Below, one piece after another: positions 63,832-64,000 of a stretch of 64,000 nucleotides of DNA. A program made the position numbers and the translations under genes. Every line of letters starts with the position of its first letter. Position 1 is the stretch's first letter. Under the pieces are notes generated by a model. The model made no database searches and was not told where the DNA came from. It saw nothing but the letters and a program-made list of their open reading frames with translations. Source of the DNA: Tupaia tana (Eukaryota > Chordata > Mammalia > Scandentia > Tupaiidae); contig JAKSZU010000002.1 in NCBI GenBank assembly GCA_026018925.1, positions 10,165,662 to 10,229,661 of the forward strand. The letters run 5' to 3'.

Positions 63832-64000
63832 AAAAAGGTATGAAAGTATGAAGATATATAATAAATGTCGAAATGAATAGTAAATATGTCATTTATTATT
63901 AAATAACCTGGGGAAGAAGGTGTAGGAGACAAGACCCTTGGCTTTCCAACTATAGACTTCTGTATCATTTGAAGTCTATTTTTTAGTTACAGAACAGGGT

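Larger units (their letters stand above)
62942..64000 (+). other. SLC22A3: SLC22A3 intron 10 (5' part)
   Basis: Sequence after exon 10 up to the window edge. It carries an L1 3' remnant interrupted by a composite tRNA-like/7SL SINE and by a young SINE-A. The final coding exon is not present. Confidence 0.9.

Noticed and set aside
1..64000. CRISPR arrays, operons, prokaryotic insertion sequences or phage
   Set aside because: Spliced vertebrate exons and mammalian retroelements throughout show nuclear mammalian DNA; the regularly recurring repeats are SINEs at irregular spacing.

Overview
The window is mammalian nuclear DNA. It holds one protein-coding gene on the + strand, the organic cation transporter gene SLC22A3 (OCT3, extraneuronal monoamine transporter). 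Nine coding exons (human-style exons 2-10) lie between 17854 and 62941. All have intact reading frames, GT/AG splice sites and matching intron phases. Exon 1 (start codon, TM1, large extracellular loop) lies upstream of base 1. The last coding exon (about 20 C-terminal residues) lies beyond base 64000. The visible exons total 1181 nt, roughly residues 143-536 of a ~556-residue protein: TM2 to TM12 with the MFS motif GYAADRYGR, the PESPRW signature, the TM11 aspartate in CDFGG and the C-terminal PETKG motif.

Layout: intron 1 (1-17853); exons 2 and 3 separated by a 155-bp intron; exons 4 and 5 near 20.2 and 22.2 kb; a 28-kb intron 5; exons 6 and 7 near 50.6-51.0 kb separated by 119 bp; exon 8 at 57.8 kb, exon 9 at 58.7 kb and exon 10 at 62.9 kb. 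No second gene, functional RNA gene or convincing promoter was found in the introns.

The introns are crowded with about 50 tRNA-derived SINEs, some 17% of the window by eye. I use local names. SINE-A is ~250 bp: a tRNA-like head, a CpG-rich body ending CCTATAGCAAAAACCTCTC and an A tail; near-consensus copies are called A1 and diverged ones A2. SINE-B is a short ~110-180 bp form with a related head, a CT-rich body and a GGTCAAATTAAAATAAATAA tail. SINE-C is an older, more diverged family. Many A and B copies keep clear target-site duplications, and A copies sit inside B copies. Other repeats are an L1 with a 5' inversion (26.3-28.6 kb), two older L1 pieces, several MaLR/MLT1-like LTR remnants, MIRs, small palindromic DNA elements, two 7SL/Alu-like pieces and purine/pyrimidine microsatellites grown from SINE tails.

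Organism: a placental mammal. There are no primate Alu arrays, rodent B1/B2, carnivore tRNA-Lys SINEs, ruminant BovA or horse ERE. Dominance of lineage-specific tRNA SINEs together with rare 7SL-derived pieces suggests a non-primate member of Euarchontoglires; a colugo (Dermoptera) is my best guess, as low-confidence inference. The most interesting non-coding observations are the CpG-decay route to splice acceptors in antisense SINE-A copies, the twin-primed L1, the composite tRNA-like/7SL SINE, the paired palindromic elements around exons 6-7, and a local duplication dated by a SINE insertion.
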